This document shows positions 5,215 through 9,677 of a stretch of 9,677 bases of DNA, one piece after another (positions within the stretch are counted from its first letter, which is position 1; each line of letters starts with the position of its first letter). A program made the position numbers and the translations under genes. The stretch is from an uncultured Oscillospiraceae bacterium. Lineage in GTDB: Bacteria > Bacillota > Clostridia > Oscillospirales > Ruminococcaceae. The notes beneath the pieces are model-generated. The model did no database searches. It saw only the letters and a program-made list of their open reading frames with translations, and had not been told where the DNA came from. The stretch is from assembly GCA_910578255.1 (NCBI GenBank), contig CAJTQM010000014.1:3713-13389 (forward strand), written 5' to 3'.

Positions 5215-8133
5215 ATGAGAATCGGGCTGGACGTGGGATCGACAACGCTCAAATGCGTGGTGTTGGACGAAAAGGATGCGATTGTCTATCAGGAATACGA
5301 GCGGCATTTTTCCCGGATTACCGAAAAAGCGGCCGGAATGCTTCGCCGCATTGCAGAGCGCTTTCCCCAGACGCCCCAAATGCAGATCGCGGTTTCCGGC
5401 TCCGCGGGGATGGGGTTGGCCCAAAGTCTGAATCTTTCCTTTGTGCAGGAGGTTTACGCTACTCGTGTGGCGGTGAATCGTCTGCTGCCCGGCACCGACG
5501 TGGTAATCGAATTAGGCGGCGAAGACGCGAAGATCCTCTTTTTAGAAGGGGGACTGGAGGTGCGGATGAACGGCTCCTGTGCCGGCGGCACCGGCGCCTT
5601 TATCGACCAGATGGCGACTCTTTTGGGCCTTTCGCTGGACCAGATGAACGAACTGGCGAAGGATTACGAAAAAATATATACCATCGCCTCCCGTTGCGGC
5701 GTATTCGCCAAGTCGGACATTCAGCCGCTTTTAAATCAGGGCGCGCGCAAAAACGACGTGTCGGCCAGCATTTTTGCGGCGGTTGTCAACCAGACCATCG
5801 CCGGCCTTGCCCAGGGCAGGCCAATCGAGGGCAGGGTGGTGTATCTGGGCGGCCCGCTGACCTTTTTGTCCCAGCTGCGCGCCGCCTTTGACCGGACGCT
5901 GGGCCTTACGGGCGTCTGCCCGGAAAACTCCCTTTATTATGTGGCCATGGGCGCGGCGATGGCGCCGGGCGCCGGCCGGATCGATTTGGGGGAGGCGGCG
6001 GAAAATATCAGCCGCTATACGGCGAAAGAGGATTATAGGGCCTGTCCGCCGCTGTTTCAAAGCCGGGAGGAATACGAGGCGTTTTTCGTCCGTCATCAAA
6101 AAGATACCGTCCCCGAAGCAAAAGGTTTTTTGGAGGGCGATGTCTATATCGGCATCGACGCCGGTTCCACCACGGTGAAGGCGGTGGCCATTGACCAAAA
6201 CGAGCAGATTGTCTGCTCGCGCTATCTGCCCAACGCGGGAAATCCGGTGCCTTTGGTCCGGGATTTTTTGACCGATTTTTACCAAAATTACCCCAAGGCC
6301 CAGGTGCGGGCCTGCGCGACCACCGGATATGGGGAGGAAATTGTCAAAAACGCGTTCGGCGCGGATTTTGGACTGGTGGAGACCATCGCCCACTACACGG
6401 CGGCGCAAAAATTCTGCCCGGACGTGGACTTTATCATCGACATCGGCGGCCAGGATATCAAATGCTTTAAGATCCGCAATCAGGTAATCGACAACATCTT
6501 TTTAAACGAGGCCTGCTCCTCCGGCTGCGGCTCTTTTTTGCAGACCTTTGCCGGGGCGCTGGGCGACACCATCGCGGATTTTGCCCAAAAAGGCATTTTC
6601 GCCGACCGCCCGGTGGACCTTGGCTCCCGCTGCACCGTGTTTATGAATTCCTCGGTGAAGCAGGCGCAGAAGGATGGGGCCAGCATCGAAAATATTTCGG
6701 CGGGACTTTCCATCAGCGTGGTGAAAAACGCTTTATATAAGGTGGTCCGGGCCGCCAGTGCCGACGATCTGGGACAGCGCATTGTGGTGCAGGGCGGCAC
6801 CTTTTTAAACGATGCGGTGCTCAGGGCCTTTGAGCAGGAGATCGGCCGGGAGGTGATCCGGCCCAACATCGCGGGGCTGATGGGCGCTTACGGCGCGGCG
6901 CTGTTCGCCAAAAAGCACGCCAAGGACAAAAGCGGCCTGTTAGACGCCGAACAACTGCAAAGCTTCACCCACAAGGTGCAGGCGGTCACCTGCCGGGGCT
7001 GTTCCAACAGCTGCCGGCTGACCATCAACACCTTTAACGACGGACGGCGCTTTATCGGCGGCAACCGCTGCGAAAAGCTGCTGGCCAATTTCGCCGAGTC
7101 GGAGCGGTACAGTCTGTACGACTACAAACGGGAGTTGTTGGAAGGGTATCGGCCCCAGGAGGGCGTCCGGGGGAAAATCGGCATCCCCATGGGGCTAAAC
7201 CTATTTGAACTTCTGCCTTTCTGGCACACCTTCTTTACCAGATTGGGCTTTTCGGTGGTGACCTCCCCTGCTTCTAACCGTAAGCTGTATTTAAAAGGCC
7301 AGGCGACCATTCCATCGGATACGGTCTGCTTTCCGGCCAAGCTGATTCACGGGCACATTCAGGCCCTTTTGGATCAGGGGATCGACACCATCTTCTATCC
7401 CTGTATGTCTTATAATTTGGACGAGGGGAAGGGCGACAACCATTATAACTGCCCGGTGGTGGCCTACTATCCGGAGGTCATCGGGGCCAACATGCCCTTT
7501 GGGAAAGAGATTCGCTACATCAACGATTATGTGGGGCTGCACCGGAAAAAGGATTTCCCCGGCCACATGCATAAAATTCTGGGCCGGTATTTTGTGGATA
7601 TCAGCCTGGCGGAAGTGAAGGAGGCGGCCAAAGCCGCCTATGAAGAGTACGATGCGTATCTTGCCAGGGTTCGGGCCAAGGGAGAGGAATACTTGGCTTT
7701 GGCCAAGGAAAAAAATCTGCCGGTGATTTTGCTGGCGGGCCGGCCCTACCATGTGGACCCGGAGGTCAACCACGGCATCGACACTTTGATTTGTGATTTG
7801 GGCGCGGTGGTCATCTCGGAGGACGCGGTGAGCCATCTGGCGGAAAAATTTCCTACCCGGGTGCTCAACCAGTGGACCTACCATTCCCGGCTGTATGCCG
7901 CCGCGCGGCTGGTGGCCCAGTGGGGGGATCCCAATATCAACCTGGTGCAGCTGGTTTCCTTCGGCTGCGGGGTGGACGCCATCACCACCGACGAGGTGCG
8001 GCGGATTTTGGAGGAGAAAAACCGGATCTATACCCAGATTAAAATAGACGAGATCACAAACCTGGGCGCGGTAAAAATCCGGCTGCGAAGCCTGTTTGCC
8101 GCCCTGGGACTTGGAAAGGAGTCGGCCCAATGA
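5215..8133 (+). CDS. Tandem acyl-CoA dehydratase activase (two ASKHA ATPase domains plus DUF2229-type region)
   Basis: A 972-residue cytoplasmic iron-sulfur ATPase related to the 2-hydroxyacyl-CoA dehydratase activator HgdC, which uses ATP to push a low-potential electron into its partner. Module 1 (about 1-260): nucleotide motifs GLDVGSTT and ELGGEDAK, cluster cysteines Cys122 and Cys161, then YLGGPLTFL. Module 2 (about 310-570): GIDAGSTT, DIGGQDIK, Cys434 and Cys473, then VQGGTFLND. Both pairs are 39 residues apart, as in HgdC, where a [4Fe-4S] cluster bridges two subunits; here one chain could hold it. Next is a Cys593-x2-Cys596-x3-Cys600...Cys619 motif, then the DUF2229/COG3580-like region with Cys705, Cys730, Cys746 and SFGCGVDAIT (Cys918). 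The start ATG has GGAGG 11-12 bases upstream. The stop overlaps the next gene as ATGA. Substrate and partner are unknown. Confidence 0.88.
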   Translation: MRIGLDVGSTTLKCVVLDEKDAIVYQEYERHFSRITEKAAGMLRRIAERFPQTPQMQIAVSGSAGMGLAQSLNLSFVQEVYATRVAVNRLLPGTDVVIELGGEDAKILFLEGGLEVRMNGSCAGGTGAFIDQMATLLGLSLDQMNELAKDYEKIYTIASRCGVFAKSDIQPLLNQGARKNDVSASIFAAVVNQTIAGLAQGRPIEGRVVYLGGPLTFLSQLRAAFDRTLGLTGVCPENSLYYVAMGAAMAPGAGRIDLGEAAENISRYTAKEDYRACPPLFQSREEYEAFFVRHQKDTVPEAKGFLEGDVYIGIDAGSTTVKAVAIDQNEQIVCSRYLPNAGNPVPLVRDFLTDFYQNYPKAQVRACATTGYGEEIVKNAFGADFGLVETIAHYTAAQKFCPDVDFIIDIGGQDIKCFKIRNQVIDNIFLNEACSSGCGSFLQTFAGALGDTIADFAQKGIFADRPVDLGSRCTVFMNSSVKQAQKDGASIENISAGLSISVVKNALYKVVRAASADDLGQRIVVQGGTFLNDAVLRAFEQEIGREVIRPNIAGLMGAYGAALFAKKHAKDKSGLLDAEQLQSFTHKVQAVTCRGCSNSCRLTINTFNDGRRFIGGNRCEKLLANFAESERYSLYDYKRELLEGYRPQEGVRGKIGIPMGLNLFELLPFWHTFFTRLGFSVVTSPASNRKLYLKGQATIPSDTVCFPAKLIHGHIQALLDQGIDTIFYPCMSYNLDEGKGDNHYNCPVVAYYPEVIGANMPFGKEIRYINDYVGLHRKKDFPGHMHKILGRYFVDISLAEVKEAAKAAYEEYDAYLARVRAKGEEYLALAKEKNLPVILLAGRPYHVDPEVNHGIDTLICDLGAVVISEDAVSHLAEKFPTRVLNQWTYHSRLYAAARLVAQWGDPNINLVQLVSFGCGVDAITTDEVRRILEEKNRIYTQIKIDEITNLGAVKIRLRSLFAALGLGKESAQ

Positions 8134-9437
8134 GCCAGCAGGTCCAACGGGTGGAATTTACCCGGGAGATGAAAAAGGACTATACCATTCTGGTGCCCAA
8201 TATGCTGCCGGTCCACTTCGGCTTTCTTGTAAAGGTGTTCGAGGAATACGGCTACAAGCTGAAGATTTTGCAAAACGACGGCCGGTCGGTGGTGGACGCG
8301 GGGTTACGGTACGTGCACAACGACACCTGCTATCCGGCGCTTTTGGTCATCGGCCAGTTTATGGACGCGCTGCAAAGCGGCAAATACGATCTTTCCAAAA
8401 CGGCGCTTTTGATCACCCAGACCGGCGGAGGATGCCGGGCGTCCAACTACATCCATTTGCTGAGAAAGGCGCTGCAAAAGGCGGGCCTTGAGAAAATCCC
8501 GGTGATTTCCTTAAACCTGTCGGGGCTGGAGAAAAACAGCGGCTTTAAGCTGACTCTGCCGCTTTTGCGCAAGGCGCTGGCGGTTTTGGCCTACGGCGAT
8601 CTGCTGATGCTTTTGCACAATCAGACCATGCCCTATGAAAGGGCGGCGGGCAGCAGCCAGCAGCTGATGGACCGCTGGATTGGACGCCTCACCCAACAGA
8701 TGTCGGCGGGAAAGGGCCTTTCCCTAAAAGAGGTTCAGGCCAATTTAAACGCCATTTGCGACGAATATGCCGCCCTGCCCATCCTGCCCCGTCAGATCAC
8801 CAAAGTCGGGGTGGTGGGGGAAATCTACGTCAAATATTCCCCGTTGGGCAACAACCATCTGGAGGATTTTCTGCACGGTCAGGACTGCGAGGTGATGGTA
8901 CCGGGGGTCATCGGCTTTATGCTGTTTAAGGTGGACAACCGGCTGGAGGACATCAAACTCTATGGCGGCAACCGGGCAAAATTCGCGGTGATCAACGGGC
9001 TGCTACAGTATCTGACCAAAATTGAAACAGCGGTGATCGACGCGGCCAAACGCCATCCCCGGTTTACGGCGCCCTCGCCTTACAGCCGGGTCAAAAGGAT
9101 GGTGGGCCCGGTGATCGGATACGGCTGCAAAATGGGCGAGGGCTGGCTTTTGACCGCCGAGATGATCGAGTTAGTGGAAAGCGGCTATGGCAATATTGTC
9201 TGCGCCCAGCCTTTTGGGTGTTTGCCCAACCACATTGTGGGCAAGGGGATGATCCGCAAAATCAAGAGCCTGTATCCTGAAGCCAATATTGTGCCCATCG
9301 ACTACGACCCCGGCGCGACCCGCGTCAACCAGGAAAACCGCATCAAGCTGATGCTGGCGGTGGCTCGAGAGCAGGTCCAGCCGTCCGGCGAAGAAGCGCC
9401 CGCCCCGGTATCGGCGGCGGCAGCGGCGCAGGAATAG
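8130..9437 (+). CDS. Dehydratase-like partner protein of the activase (COG3581-like)
   Basis: A 435-residue protein resembling the family usually annotated as acyl-CoA dehydratase activase-related, distantly like the D-component subunits of 2-hydroxyacyl-CoA dehydratases. Candidate iron-sulfur ligands sit in conserved-looking contexts: Cys67 (NDTCYPA), Cys102 (TGGGCRASNY), Cys253, Cys333 (GYGCKMGEG) and Cys358/Cys364 (CAQPFGCLPNH). The last ~20 residues are rich in Ala, Pro and Glu and look disordered. The ATG overlaps the activase stop as ATGA and has AAAGGAG 9 bases upstream, so the two are translated together and probably form one complex; in many Clostridia, from memory, the equivalent parts are one chain of about 1400 residues. 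A terminator follows. No classical dehydratase pair (HgdA/HgdB) is in the window, so the reaction is unknown. Confidence 0.82.
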   Translation: MSQQVQRVEFTREMKKDYTILVPNMLPVHFGFLVKVFEEYGYKLKILQNDGRSVVDAGLRYVHNDTCYPALLVIGQFMDALQSGKYDLSKTALLITQTGGGCRASNYIHLLRKALQKAGLEKIPVISLNLSGLEKNSGFKLTLPLLRKALAVLAYGDLLMLLHNQTMPYERAAGSSQQLMDRWIGRLTQQMSAGKGLSLKEVQANLNAICDEYAALPILPRQITKVGVVGEIYVKYSPLGNNHLEDFLHGQDCEVMVPGVIGFMLFKVDNRLEDIKLYGGNRAKFAVINGLLQYLTKIETAVIDAAKRHPRFTAPSPYSRVKRMVGPVIGYGCKMGEGWLLTAEMIELVESGYGNIVCAQPFGCLPNHIVGKGMIRKIKSLYPEANIVPIDYDPGATRVNQENRIKLMLAVAREQVQPSGEEAPAPVSAAAAAQE

Positions 9438-9448
9438 GAAAGCGAGAA

Positions 9449-9479
9449 AAAAACGCGGAGGATTTTCCTCCGCGTTTTT
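9449..9479. terminator. Intrinsic terminator after the activase operon
   Basis: A 14-bp stem (9449-9462 with 9466-9479) with a 3-base loop, GC-rich in the middle (CGCGGAGG/CCTCCGCG), ending in five T on the plus strand. It begins 12 bases after the stop at 9437. The A tract on the left makes it able to work on the other strand too. Confidence 0.93.
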
Positions 9480-9480
9480 G

Positions 9481-9509
9481 TTGAAATCCGCCGGGTTTTA
9501 CGGTATGAT
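9481..9509 (+). promoter_or_regulatory. Sigma-A promoter of the zinc-ribbon gene
   Basis: TTGAAA (9481-9486), 17-base spacer, TATGAT (9504-9509): each hexamer matches 5/6. The -35 begins two bases after the preceding terminator. Predicted start near 9516, 24 bases before the ATG. Confidence 0.75.
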
Positions 9510-9539
9510 GAAAGAAAGAATCAAAAAAGGAGGAAGCGT

Positions 9540-9677
9540 ATGTTTTGCAGCCGTTGCGGCCAGATTTTGGAGGGGAACGACCGGTTTTGCCCCAAATGCG
9601 GTCAGAGAATAGAGGAATTCCAGCAGGCGGAATCGAACACTTTTGGTCCGGACGCGAATTTTACCCAGCCGTCTTCG
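9540..9677 (+). CDS. Zinc-ribbon protein (partial, N-terminus)
   Basis: The first 46 codons of a protein that continues past the right edge. It opens with a compact zinc ribbon, MFCSRCGQILEG... then FCPKCGQ: Cys3/Cys6 and Cys17/Cys20 as the metal ligands (zinc_ribbon_2-like). After residue 25 the sequence becomes polar and low in complexity (Gln, Ser, Asn, Pro), like the linker that in many Firmicute proteins leads from such a ribbon to membrane segments or another domain; that part is not visible. AGGAGG lies 6 bases before the ATG, and it has its own promoter, so it is a unit separate from the activase genes. Function unknown. Confidence 0.85.
   Translation, partial: MFCSRCGQILEGNDRFCPKCGQRIEEFQQAESNTFGPDANFTQPSS

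Noticed and set aside
7291..8130. Minus-strand open frame of 279 codons opposite the activase C-terminal part
   Set aside because: Antisense shadow; the plus strand is a continuous frame with conserved cysteine motifs.
1..9677. CRISPR array, insertion sequence or prophage
   Set aside because: No regularly spaced repeats, transposase, integrase or terminal inverted repeats were seen.

Overview
The window most likely comes from an anaerobic, low-oxygen-adapted Firmicute of the class Clostridia (Oscillospiraceae/Ruminococcaceae-like). The reasons are strong GGAGG-type ribosome binding sites, sigma-A-type promoters (TTGACN-17-TATAAT), a moderately high GC content, a tRNA with an encoded CCA end, a rubredoxin, a small protein resembling the C-terminus of anaerobic ribonucleotide reductase, and a large 2-hydroxyacyl-CoA dehydratase activase-like ATPase. 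The assignment rests on gene content and protein recall, not on a search.

Left part, minus strand (1-1031): the first codons of a probably exported protein, preceded by a membrane-anchored SGNH/GDSL esterase-like protein. A divergent intergenic region (about 1032-1326) follows. It carries a candidate minus-strand promoter for the esterase and two plus-strand promoters for a tRNA-Thr(CGT) gene at 1327-1402. The tRNA ends at an 18-bp perfect hairpin that can also stop the converging lipid-gene operon.

Middle, minus strand (1481-4101): a GT4 glycosyltransferase and a PlsC-like acyltransferase overlap, which suggests coupled synthesis of a membrane (glyco)lipid. Upstream lies a second minus-strand operon: a 90-residue protein with an NrdD-like glycyl-radical motif, then a rubredoxin closed by its own terminator. 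Divergent from it is a Crp/Fnr-family regulator (4268-4951). The gap between them contains a perfect 18-bp palindrome centred 41.5 bp upstream of the predicted start of the minus-strand operon, the classic position for activation by a Crp/Fnr protein.

Right part, plus strand (5215-9437): two genes joined by a 4-bp ATGA overlap encode a 972-residue tandem ASKHA activase with a DUF2229-type region and a 435-residue cysteine-bearing partner (COG3581-like). Together they look like a two-piece version of a ~1400-residue clostridial protein of unknown substrate. A consensus promoter precedes them and a strong hairpin terminator follows. The window ends in the start of a zinc-ribbon protein with its own promoter.

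The strongest candidates for undescribed biology are (1) the split activase/dehydratase-like pair with no classical dehydratase beside it, and (2) the regulator-palindrome-NrdD-like/rubredoxin module.
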